A stretch of 37,007 bases of DNA from Dissophora ornata (taxonomy: Eukaryota; Mortierellomycota; Mortierellomycetes; Mortierellales; Mortierellaceae): the NCBI GenBank assembly GCA_025201705.1, contig MU616845.1, positions 1 to 37,007 of the forward strand, given 5' to 3'. How positions within the stretch are numbered: the first letter of the stretch is position 1; each line of letters opens with the position of its first letter. A program made the translations under genes and the position numbers. This document shows, piece by piece, positions 12,571 through 22,886 of this stretch. Under the pieces are notes generated by a model. It searched no databases, had not been told where the DNA came from, and saw only the letters and a program-made list of their open reading frames with translations.

Positions 12571-12720
12571 CACTAGCCTGAAAACCACGTTACTTATTAT
12601 AATACTGCTGTATTACCAGCGGGCACCTGGAATAAAAGCGGACGATACTTTGTGTAGTATTTATTGTTTTTATTATTTTATTTTTTTCTGTGGTGATCGA
12701 GGATAATGGAGACCACTCTC
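12571..12720. terminator. Convergent 3' ends of the SNF2 and TRAPPC2L genes
   Basis: Only 150 bases separate the two stop codons. AATAAA at 12631-12636 serves the plus-strand SNF2 gene. The T-rich stretch at about 12658-12688 reads as AATAAA-containing A-rich sequence on the minus strand and can serve TRAPPC2L. Transcripts from the two genes may overlap at their 3' ends. Confidence 0.55.
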
Positions 12721-13539
12721 TTATTGAGCCTGTGTTGGTTGCGAGTTCCTGTTACCGCCTTCGAGTGCTCGTCCCTTGCCTACGGCCTCGATCTCCTTCT
12801 CAAATTTTTTGCTCTTGATCATCTTTTGCGAGTCGATCTCGTAGAACGGGTTGCAGGCGTAGTTCACATACGCGGCATGGATCTTTCGGAATACCTAGGG
12901 TATAAAAAAAAAAGAAAGGTACAGGGGTCAGTTGTGTGAGAGTTGGATCCTCAATGGCGAAACGGATATTAGGCGGTCATTCTCGATCAAAAAAAAAAAC
13001 ACATACGTTCTTCATGTCAAGATCCTTGATGATGACATCGGGCACAGTGAGGACGGTGATGAACTTGATTTTTGTGTTGGTCATGTATCCGTAGACGGAG
13101 AGGTCTTCCATCGAGAATAGTACTCCCAGATACATGTCCTGTGCCTTCATCGCAGCTAGGAGGGGGTTCGAGATAGAAAAGAAAAGAGGCAGGTGATAGT
13201 GAGTACAATATATACAACTCTTAAACAACTTCATGGAGGAAAATGTGATTGCCGACTAGACGAACCCCGCTCCTCAATGATATCGCAGGATGTGTGAGCA
13301 ATATAGTGGTACTTGAGGTCTGGATGTGAAGGGTGGAAGTTCATGATGAAAAGTGGGTTGTTCTATAGCAGAGAGAGTAGGCAGCGAGCCGAGAACGATG
13401 TTAGGACTGGGTTGCAGTGATAAAGGTGAGTGTGTCCTTTTGGCTCTCTGAATACGAAGCGCAAAGCGTGTTGAATTGCACGCCAGGGACTTGCCTGCTT
13501 GCCAATGATGGCGATGCAGCTGATGTTGATGTTTGCCAT
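12721..13539 (-). CDS. TRAPPC2L: TRAPP complex subunit 2-like (TRAPPC2L/Tca17), 4 exons
   Basis: TRAPP is a multisubunit tethering complex and Rab exchange factor in ER-Golgi and Golgi traffic; TRAPPC2L (yeast Tca17) helps assemble TRAPPII. Exons on the minus strand: 13539-13495, 13362-13266, 13155-13007, 12894-12721, giving 154 aa (human 140, yeast 152). The longin-like fold is recognisable: N-terminal strand ISCIAIIGKQNNPLFIMN, then DLKYHYIAHTSCDIIEER, then QDMYLGVLFSMEDLSVYGY, then TNTKIKFITVLTV and FRKIHAAYVNYACNPFYEI. The first intron begins GC (CAG then GCAAGT) rather than GT, and only that junction keeps the family frame. The other introns are GT-AG (110 and 112 bases). The start is MANINISC; the longer open frame upstream on this strand is in another frame and is leader sequence. 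Confidence 0.9.
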
Positions 13540-13900
13540 GATGTGTAGAGTGTTGTCTTCCTGATGTCCTGTGATGTCGCCTGCTCGTAGTCGATGATGC
13601 AGCTCTGTCCTGCGATGAATGCGCTGATGAAGAAAGGGCAAAGCCCGAGTCGTGACCTCCTTCCATGCTTGCCAAAGCCACTTTTTCAGGTCCCGAAATC
13701 AAGAGCGCGTTCCTCTCGCGTTCTTTCAAAAGCACAGCCATGGTAAATACTATGATGATGTCTTTATTTGCGTTTGGCAACTGCTAGATACGTGTTACTT
13801 ATTTATATGTTTTTTTTTTGTTATCTTCAGATAGTTGTTATACATGGACGCATCCCACAAGTGAGACAACATTGGCTCATTCCTCCTTCTTTTCCACGCC
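13540..13900. other. Intergenic between TRAPPC2L start and POL3 end
   Basis: The 361 bases hold the TRAPPC2L leader and promoter and the 3' end of POL3, both read on the minus strand. An open frame on the minus strand covers part of it but has no family resemblance. No separate gene, repeat or clear regulatory motif was seen. Confidence 0.5.
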
Positions 13901-16900
13901 TCACCAGTCCACAAACCGATCCAGAGTCGCTGTGCTATCCTGGATCTCCTTCTGGACTTTCTTGCGCATATAAAAGATCGGACAGTCTTTACTCGTGCAC
14001 AACACTTCCTGGTGCAACGATCCTTGGCACCTTTGGCACTGTGTCCACAGACGCGAGAATCGCACCTCGAGGTCGTTGGTGATATTCCGTTGTTTCTGGA
14101 ACAGTTCCGGTGCGCGGTCTTTGCAGTTCAAACACACCGCCGATTCCCCTTTCTTGAGTGGCGTCTTGCATCCGAGACATGTCGCGGTCTTGACCGCAAA
14201 CTTCATCAGACCACCAGTCGATGGTGTGGACACCTGAATCGTTCGTGTGTGATCTCCTACCACTGTGGATATCACCAAGATAGAGTAGGAATGTTAGAGA
14301 AACCGAGAGCCGCCTTTGTCGACATTTCCGCCATATGATAATAGAGCATAAAGAGGCACTTACGCAAAGACTCGGCTTTATCGCCGAGAATTGGATCAAA
14401 AATACGAAGCAAAGGTTTCGAGAGCTGGTTTTCCAAATAGTACTTTGTGTCGATAGGGATGTTCTTTTCCAGGACATACAGTGGGTCCTCTGATTTTTCG
14501 TATGCTGCCACGCCCTTGCCTCCTTTGACAATGACATAGGCCACACGGTCACCCAGTGCAGGTGCGGATCCTGCATCACGCTGCTTCATTCGTTCCGCCA
14601 ATTCGACATGTGCCTGCTTGTTCGCGTAGTCTTCAGGAGTGTACAAGATATCAAGGCCCATAGTTAGAGTCACATCTTTTGCATCGAAAAAAATACATGT
14701 TGGGGATGTAGACGTTCCTGATTACTTACCTGTTTTGCTCAGCGCCTTTGTGATCACAAGTTGGGCCATATCAATCTTGTTCTGGAGCAGATCTGCGATA
14801 ATCTGTTTCGTGTACCTGTGGAAATCGAGGACAAAAAAAAAAAAAAGAAAGAAATTAGCATCCTATTCACAAATCCACTTTCCCATGTCCCAGCGAACAC
14901 ACTGCGGCATACTCTTGCGCGCCAATAACGTCGCGATCAATCAGGATCTTGCGGAGGCAGGTATCGATGACACTCTGAACAAGTCGACAGTTATCACGAC
15001 GCACCGTCTATAACATAACAGGAAAGGCATTGTCGGTAAACATTTCAAACTCATTCGCTTACGACAAACCAATTAGTCTATTGACAATACCAAAATCCAT
15101 GGAGCGTACCTCAATACCCTTCGTATCCATCTTGTCGTACTTTTCAGGTCTTGTCCAATACAAACCGGCATATCGTTTCTTGTTGATCAGCAGATATGGG
15201 AAATACACCTTCTCGAACTCCAACTTGATGGGTTTGTCAAACTTTGTGGTCACATACTCTGCGGCCTTTCGTCCAAGTTCCATAGCTTCCTCCAATGTCT
15301 TGACACCAAACTTGACCATCACAGAATCCGTATCACCGTAAATGACTTCAGCCGTGTGCTTATATCCATTTGCGACCGTGTAGATCGATTCAACCTCTTG
15401 CTTGGTTCTTTCAATCATCACACGTCCATAGGCTGTGACACTGGACGAGATCTGAAGGCAAGGAAGCTTGCCGACAGTTGCACCTGTGAAACCATATACA
15501 GAGTTGGCACTGATCTGTAGCGTGTGATAAAAAAATAACATCGTCAGACATCGTCCACCTTGGAAACAGGTGCAGTGTGACCAATGATAGAAAGCTGCCT
15601 ACCTTCAACGCCAACTGACGGCCATCCAGCACAGCGCGCTTGAAAGGGTCAGTCTCCTTCTTGAGGTCAGCCTTGGCACGCTTACGGGCATCCAGTAGGT
15701 CTGTAAGAATAATCGGCAGCAGTCCTTTCCGGCGTCCCTCCTTCACGAATGAATCTGTAGTCACAAAGTTAGACGTCGGATACAGGGCAGCAACAGTCCA
15801 GCGCACACAAATGAAACGTCATCTTACCATTGTTCGGTGTGACTACATAGTCCACGTCTTTGACAAGGTTGAATTTCTGGATCATCGAGGGTGTCAGTAG
15901 AGTCGTGTAGCAGAGGTTGTGAGCCATCATGATAGATGGGTACAGGGATGCGAAATCTAGAGTCGCGATAGGAACATCGTAGTAGCCTTTGCGAGGTTCG
16001 ATGACAGTTGCACCCTCGTACTGATCCTCGCTGCCTATTAAATTAGTTGAGATGAAATTGAGACGACGGGGAAATTTTAATACGTGAATCAACATCAAGA
16101 ACCTCAACGCAAATTCATGCTCGCTACTTGAACTTACTCTGACTGCTGACGGCTGGAATAACAAAGTCCTTCTCGAGAGCCTTACGGAACAACTGCGACA
16201 CAACTTTGATCTGCTGTCCACGGGCTAGGAGATAATTGAAGGGAACTCCCGTTACTCTTGCCATCTCAATATAGTTGATCAGGCACATGAGTTTATCCAT
16301 TAGACGCTGCGGAAGATAGGCATCCTTCAAGCAGTAAACTGCGAGACGTCGGCGAGTCTCCTCGTTTCCATTTTGCAACTCTGTAATAATCGAGTGATGG
16401 ACATCCTCCTTCTGTTCGCCTAAAAATTCCGCGCAAACGGAGTTCAGCGTGTATGAACGCAGTTTGTAGTCTCGCTGCATGACCTGAAGCATGTCGAGTT
16501 GAAGACGACCCTCCATATTGACCGCCTTATTTTCACGGTTTCCGTAAGCCTTGGACGAAAACTTTGTGTCTTTCGCTTCTGTCCTGGCATCATTGAGACG
16601 CCCAAGGAAAGGAAACTTGAGTACGCCAAGATGCTTAGCTCGATCCAGTAGATACGGAAAATCGAAATTGGAGGTGTTGTAGCCGATCACTACATCTGGA
16701 TCCACTTTCCTGACGAAGTCCGCCCATGCTGCAAGCAGCTTTTCTTCCTGGTCAAACGACATGGTGTGTGTTCCCACGATATGTGCGCAAGTGTTGAGAA
16801 CCATGACGTTTCGGATAAACGGCTTCGACTCCCCCTGGACAGTGACCATGGATGCAATTTGGATGACGGGGTCAATCTTGGCTTCTGGGAAAATACCCTT

Positions 16901-18176
16901 GCGTCCAGCACACTCGATATCGAAACTCATGATTCTGAGAGGTGCAATCTTGGACCATTCTCCTTCAGGCTGGTGACTAATGAGCTTGTCATAACTACAG
17001 GATAATGGTTCTCAAGGATGTTAGCATACGTGGAGTAGGAGATATGATTCAGGACGACGGTCATAATTTTTTGGAGCCACGAACCTGATCTCAACGTTGA
17101 GCTGGGCATTCGAGTTAGGGTCATTTCTGACATGATAGGATCCTTTGGGCAGCTCGATCCAGTTTGCACCTGTGATTTTACAATCGATCATGAAGCGCAA
17201 AAGATACGCGAGGTTGCTCTCGTAGGTCTGCAGTGGTACAAAATTGGGGAATCCTGCGAACGTGATACCGTGGTCCAAACACCGTTTGGCAGCAGAGATG
17301 TTCTTCGGATCTTTGAGAGTGACCTTTAAGAATGGCGATTTTTCTCCTCCCCGATATCCGAAGATTGACTCTTTTAGTTTCCACTCGACCTTGACGATAC
17401 TGCTTCCCTTTTCTATGGCAGTCTATAGAGCCACAAGATAAATAGGTTAACTCAGTGGCTCATAGCAACTCATTGCGTATTGGATATCTGCGCTAATTAC
17501 CCACCTCGAGTGCGGTCTTGAATGCTGGAATGTTTTCGATTTTGAACCCTACAGGGGCGGGCACATAAAAGTACGGCAGAAATCCAGTTACATGACAGAG
17601 AACGCTGTTTCCGATCTATTCGTCAATATCGTTTTCTGGTCAGCGACTAGCGTCTCCATGCACATTGCCAACTCTTCTGGTTCCCATGAGACACACCTCT
17701 GTAATTCCAAAGAACCTGACGACAGGTGTTTGGGTTCCTGAATGCATATACTCGTCCGCCTCGATCTGCTGAAACACTACACCCATTACAATCGACAACC
17801 AATGTAGTTAATAACAGGGCTAGTAGAAGGACCTAGGTCGGTAGCAGTATCATAGCCCCTTACCAATTGCGTCAGTTGTCGGGTTAATCTTGTTGTAGGC
17901 GGGTCTTGCCCACAGTAAAGAGGGATCATCGACTATTATTCCGTCGAAATAAGGAGTCTTGATTAAATAATCTGCTTGACGAACACTTTTCAGTAAACTC
18001 TTCGCTGCGCAGATGGACTTTCGTAATCTACCTTTAGTAGCTTGGTTAGTCTCCTGCAGCAACTCCAGGTCCTCTAAAAAGGAAGGTTGCGACTGTAGCT
18101 GGGCCACCTTGGTGGAGTTGATGCGACGCTTCTTGGCGGCATGAGCATCTTGTGACATGGTGGCGTAATCTGTCAA
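13901..18176 (-). CDS. POL3: DNA polymerase delta catalytic subunit, 12 exons
   Basis: Family B replicative polymerase that with PCNA copies mainly the lagging strand and proofreads, in the nucleus. Minus-strand exons: 18176-17864, 17776-17697, 17615-17505, 17422-17085, 16994-16138, 16034-15828, 15754-15603, 15514-15110, 15007-14901, 14815-14730, 14630-14364, 14262-13901; 1,094 aa, close to yeast and human (about 1,100). Exonuclease motif I is FDIECAGR (D306, E308), then [13 protein letters not shown] and YCLKDAYLP. Polymerase motif A is [10 protein letters not shown] (D592), motif [12 protein letters not shown], motif C YGDTDS (D747, D749). CysA has C1003, C1006, C1018, C1021; CysB has C1050, C1053, C1063, C1068, the Fe-S ligand set. 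A second start 18 bases in ([12 protein letters not shown]) is possible. A 60-base GT...AG segment in exon 1 (about 17972-18031) is in frame and could be an optional intron. The exon at 14630 has an alternative upstream acceptor adding 15 residues; the shorter form matches other fungi. Confidence 0.96.
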
Positions 18177-19036
18177 ACTGGGAGGGAGGGGAAACTAAAT
18201 CAGGGCGGATAATGTGGATCTGCGCGACACAACACAGTCGAATGAAGTCACTCGTTGCAGATGGAAAGCAGGGGTGGGGTGCAGCCGTGGAAGGATGATT
18301 GTCCTGTGTAGGTGATCCAAGCACAGAACCAGAAAGACAGCACTTTTGTGAAAACGCGGCTAGGCTGTAATATTTGCTCTCGACGCGTCCAATATTTTGA
18401 TGTTCAATGCTGGATAAATGAAGAAAGAGAGGTCACACAGCTCGCACGACTTTTCGAAGGAATCTGCACCAGAAGGTCTACGCCGAAACCTCGCAGAAGC
18501 CCAAGTTAAACGCCGACGGACTCGCACACACGTCCGCAGGAGACCTCACCCGAGGCAAAGGGACACGCCAACATTGCACAGTGCACCATTGAGCGCAATG
18601 TTAAAGGAACTCCCACGCTATCAGTACCGCAATTCGCCAATCTAGCTTGCACACTCTCCTTCATCGTAATATCGAGTGCTGAGGGGATTCGCTACAACAT
18701 TGAAGGCGCGATCCGACAGAACTGTGACGAGAAGTGACGGGGTGCATCATAGTAGTAATTCGCGCAATGGAGGCTGCCAGACATAAAAAGGTCTGCGCAG
18801 CTCAGTGTATGGAGCCAGTATGACCCCCCATTGATAAGTTTTCTACGGCGGCGACGATATCTTGCTCGTCTCATTAAAAGATGGTGCTCGATACTCGTTT
18901 AAGCCCACTACGTCTGAAGTGCGTCATAGTGCATTGTCCATGCAAATTATATTCTGGTTCACAGAACTAAATTCATCTCGTTTGCATCTCATTTTCACTT
19001 CTCATCCATTTCCAACACTTTCACTTCTCTTCTGAA
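18177..19036. promoter_or_regulatory. Divergent promoter of POL3 (-) and the PX gene (+)
   Basis: This 860-base gap lies between two genes transcribed away from each other and contains no supported gene. It holds a MluI cell-cycle box (separate entry) and a nearby AACGCG at 18353-18358, both on the POL3 side. The last 100 bases before the PX gene are rich in C and T. The short open frames here lack any family resemblance. Confidence 0.6.
18383..18388. promoter_or_regulatory. MluI cell-cycle box (ACGCGT) upstream of POL3
   Basis: A perfect palindromic ACGCGT lies about 207 bases upstream of the POL3 start. In ascomycete yeasts this box binds MBF and drives G1/S expression of replication genes, POL3 included (established). 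Function here is inferred from position. Another ACGCGT at 19167-19172 falls inside the first intron of the PX gene. Confidence 0.45.
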
Positions 19037-22000
19037 ATGACGGGTAGGCACTATGCTTGAAGTGAAACTTCCGCTGGCATGTTCAGCGCGTTTGTGGAAA
19101 TGGAGAAAACATAAACGCGCTTCCGTGCATTTTTTTCTCACGCTTTTTTTTTTCTCCTTTTCTCGCACGCGTACTCCCCTCTCTTGTCACGACAAGGCAA
19201 CGTAGCACCGCTCTTGACAGCCAGTCAGGAGCACTATCTCAAGAAATACCTCCTCGGCGCCCTCATTAATAATGAGCTCGATCGTCTCCAAAAGGACCCT
19301 TACCAAACCCTCCCGAACCTTGGAGGACCCTTTGATCTCAAGGATGAACATGCGGATTCGACCACACCCTTTCTTCGCTACCTCTTCGAGTCCATTGTCG
19401 TCCCCTTCCCTTTCCTCACTAGCTCCAAGGGTGAGCTTTGGCCTAAGCTGCAGCTCTTTATGGAGGAGTGGGCCAAGATCGATGCCGGCAATGGTGTTGA
19501 GCGCGACGAGATGGTCCGAAGAAGACGTCTGAAGAACAAGGGTGAGAGGACTATGGTGCTGATGTATTCCATGGCAATCAAGACAGTGCAGCAGCGTGCA
19601 CAGGAAAAGAACGATGCTCAGTTGAGAAAGGACCAAGGGTTGGAGGATAGCCTGGGTCAGCTTCAATTGAGCTCTTCTACTCCTGCAGTTAGCCCGGCGC
19701 CTCTATCGGGTCCCTTGACTGTGACCAATGGAGTCCGTATTAATGTTGCGGGTGTCCGCGTTGTCAAGGAGAAGCGACATGTGCGCGAGCATGAACACGC
19801 TGTAAGTTGTCTCTCACTGGGTTGGGCGTTGGGTCATCGTTTCGAATGACCAAGTCTGTGAAACAGTCCAAGAAAAAAAAGGACCCAATTTTGTTCATGC
19901 ATCGGCGAACGTGCTTCAGCCCTCTACGCCACGTCGCCGTTCTTTTACCTGTTGAGTCCAGGATTCACACCTTCATATTTTGGCTTTTGTTGGGTTGCGG
20001 AGAGGTCGAGCGCCATAACGACAGCCCAACCACAAACAACCCGGTAATGACTGATGGCTTATTTTTTTGTTACGGATAATCATTTCTCCACATAGGAATT
20101 CTTGGTCTCGAGCACCCTGGCTGATGGCAAGGAATACATCGTTGTCAAACGCCACAGCATATTCCGTCGTCTTTACATCTCGGTACGTACGACTAGCATA
20201 CCAGCTGCTATCTCTCGGACTCTGTTTAGCTAAACTGCTTGTCACTAACACATATGTTTATCTTTACCAGCTACGAGATGAATTTCCTCAGTACGAGTTC
20301 CCGTTGCCTCCGGCTAGATTCTCAGCCAAGTCCGGATCGTCCGGGGCAAAGATTGCCCGTGAAAAGGACAGAATCAGTCTTCGTGGCTTCCTTCACAACC
20401 TCGCCAGGGTCTCACCCGAAGTCGTCAATTCAGCTCTCTTTGTCAACTTTCTTACTAAGGACCCCGTGACGCTTACAGCAGAAGAGGCCAAGGATGTCAA
20501 AACCCGTGCCGCGGCGGATGAACACCGCCTGGAACAGCAAGCCAAGTTTGATACGGAGGTAGCTAAGAAAGTCCAGGAACTCGATACACACTTGAAACAA
20601 GTCAAGCTGGACCTGCTTCAACCTGGCGGTATCACGCGTCTTTTTAGCGCGTTCAGCAAGTACGAACGGGTCGAAGACTTGCCTCCACTCTATCAGACCA
20701 TGTTCGAATGGGGCTGTATGAACTTCGCCTCGACATTGTACCATGTTTTTACAGCGTCGGATGATGCGACACTGAACTTTACGCAACTGAAGCGCACGAA
20801 TCTGTTGATGCCCTACAGGGCTATGTGGGGTATCCTCAAGGTCTCAAACCCGATGGCGATGATGAAGGGCATCATGGACCTGTTCTTGGCTCAGCCTTTT
20901 GGAAGTCGCAGCTTGATGCAGCGTATGATTTCCGTCAATATCCAGGAGGAGATTTCTGAGTACAAGAAGGATATCACACAGATCGAGCTGGCCATTGGTG
21001 ATGCAGGACTCTGTGAGAAAATCAAAAACTATGTTTATGCGCCCAAAGCTGTCGTTGATAGCATCTTCCCTGACGGCGGTAAGAGACACCCATATGATAA
21101 CAGAAAAACAGTATTCTTCTGAATATGATTCCTGGAATGCTGCCTTCGTGAACTAAACACAGGTCATGCTATGTTTTCAATAATCAGGGATTTATGACAT
21201 CACAGAGTTGAGTCTGGTGATGGATGTCCTCAGGTCTGACCAAATCCAGCCCTCGCTCCAACCTGACCAGATCAAGCGTGTCTGGGATGCAAAGCAGCAG
21301 CTTGAGAAAGACGATGCTGAGAAGGAGCGTCTGGCAAAGCAGCAGCAAGCATTCATGGAAGGCGATCAGAGTGACCAGAGTGACGACGACGACGATTCTG
21401 CTTCTGTGTCTGCTGATGGGCCTCGCACGTATCACTCATCCAAGAAGGGCCATATCAAACCCAAAGCCGAGCAGCTGAACTTGATTCGATTGCTTCAGCT
21501 ACTCCTTGTCACACAGCTCCGTGTCCGTGACAAGGAACTGATGATGGAGTTGGTCTTCCAGGGCGTGACGGGTGAGATCTTTAAGGAGCTGATCTCGATT
21601 TTCTATGAGCCTCTAGTCGCTGTGTACAAATCTGCGAATGTCGCGGATAGCTTGATGGACGTCAAGGACTTTGTGGATGAGTTGATCAAAATTGTTGAGC
21701 AGGCAGACGCGAACGATGGTAAGTGTCTCACCAACGTGAGGGAAAGTGATTTCTTGTGGCCAGGAAACTTTGAAAGTCTCATGCTGATTATCAACCCTCT
21801 TACTCATTGTCATCGATATAGATGGTAATAGTGGCAAGACCTCGACTGCAACGCTGTACCTAAACTTGGTTAAGAAGCACCTTCCCAGCTTCTATAAGTT
21901 TGTGCACTCCGTCCATAAGCAGGACAATGGCCTCTTCCACGACCTTCTCGAGTGGTTTGAGAGCATCATCAACTTTATGACAACTGGCTATGCCCGCGCC

Positions 22001-22462
22001 AGAATTGACAGAAAAGACCCGGAGGAGCGACGCGTTACTGTGGATCTCGATAGTTTTGTCAAGGCTAACGTGAACAAAACTCAATATGACGAACTCCATA
22101 AGGAAGCCGAATCCCTTAGGGAGTACTTCAGCCAGGTCAAGGAGCAGAAGCGCGAGGAGGTCCGTCACATGGCAGGCCTGGATCGCGCTAGCACCAGCCC
22201 CCAGGGATCATCGGATTTATTACTTGAAGCGCAAGAGCGCGATAGGGATAGAGTCGCTAAGGAGCTGAGGGGCATGGGTATTCCGCAAGAGGATGTCGAC
22301 GAGTTGGAGTTGATCAACTATCAGAACCACGGAGGCGCCGCTGACGATGATGAGAACGACGAACGTTCCCTGAAGGTCCCTAAGGTCCCAGTCATTGACA
22401 CGCTCAGAGTGCCATTTGTCAAGTTAATGGACACGGCTTTATTCCAATCTGCTCGCCAATAG
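19037..22462 (+). CDS. PXB-PX-DUF3818 phosphoinositide-binding protein, 6 exons
   Basis: Member of the fungal family that includes yeast YPR097W, with a PX-associated (PXB) domain, a PX domain that binds phosphoinositides, and a DUF3818 region; a membrane or lipid transport role is likely, detailed function is not known to me. Exons: 19037-19043, 19197-19801, 20096-20182, 20271-21078, 21188-21718, 21822-22462; 892 aa. The PXB part runs from LTASQEHYLKKYLLGALI through FLRYLFESIVVPFPFL to about residue 130. The PX domain spans the exon 2-4 joins (EFLVSSTLADGKEYIVVK, RHSIFRRLYISLRDEFPQYE). DUF3818 follows (GGITRLFSAFSKYERVEDLP, LMPYRAMWGILKVSNPM, VMDVLRSDQIQPSLQPDQIK). Exon 1 is only 7 coding bases (ATGACGG); it is inferred because exon 2 has no in-frame ATG near its beginning. 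Two acceptors nine bases apart (after 19196 or 19205) both keep frame, giving MTGNVAPLL or MTAPLL. Confidence 0.88.
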
Positions 22463-22675
22463 TCCTGTTAAACAGAACTTTGCCCTCCACAACACCTAGA
22501 ACGCATGGAGACTCTTCTTTCATGATACCACTCTGGCGCTGCGTAAAACCGGTGTTGCTTGAAATACAATAAACCATTAAGCCCTTATCCGTCGTTTGAT
22601 CTTTAAAAGGGGCGTCAGAATGCCAATACGAAGAAAACCAAGCGCCAGGGTGGCATGGGGTATGAATATCAACTT
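22463..22675. other. 3' flank of the PX gene
   Basis: No gene is seen. An ATACAATAAA sequence near 22565-22574 gives a plausible polyadenylation signal about 105 bases after the PX gene stop. Confidence 0.4.
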
Positions 22676-22886
22676 GTAATTCTAACCGGTGAACTTTCAC
22701 CGCAGTGAAAACAAATTTTGTTGGTGAAGTTAATCACCGACCTTCAAAATCTCACCGTTGGTGAACGATGTTGACCGGTGAAAGATGACCGGTGAATATT
22801 GGCCGGTGAACATTGACCAGTGAATGTTGACCAGTGAATGTCAACTGGCGAATATTGACTGGTGAATACTCACCGGTTACAATTAC
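22676..22886. mobile_element. Short element with 17-bp terminal inverted repeats (MITE-like)
   Basis: The left end GTAATTCTAACCGGTGA (22676-22692) and the right end TCACCGGTTACAATTAC (22870-22886) are inverted copies matching at 16 of 17 positions. The 211-base interior has no coding capacity and is built largely of degenerate copies of the inner end sequence. This architecture fits a non-autonomous DNA transposon or foldback element. I cannot see a clear target-site duplication, and no transposase gene is in the window, so mobility is inferred. Confidence 0.5.
22769..22878. repeat. 14-bp minisatellite, unit ATTGACCGGTGAAT
   Basis: About eight head-to-tail copies of a 14-base unit (consensus ATTGACCGGTGAAT) run across this stretch inside the inverted-repeat element. 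Variants show CCAGTGAA, CTGGCGAA and CTGGTGAA. The unit core ACCGGTGA is the same as the inner end of the terminal repeats, so the array probably grew from them. Confidence 0.7.

Noticed and set aside
13274..13780. 168-codon minus-strand frame overlapping TRAPPC2L exons
   Set aside because: It is in a different frame from TRAPPC2L, reads through its first intron and resembles nothing; the spliced TRAPPC2L model explains the region.
14272..14673. POL3 exon extended upstream through [15 protein letters not shown]
   Set aside because: The longer form uses an acceptor farther upstream in the intron and inserts 15 residues absent from other polymerase delta proteins; a CTAAC branch-point sequence lies within that extra piece.
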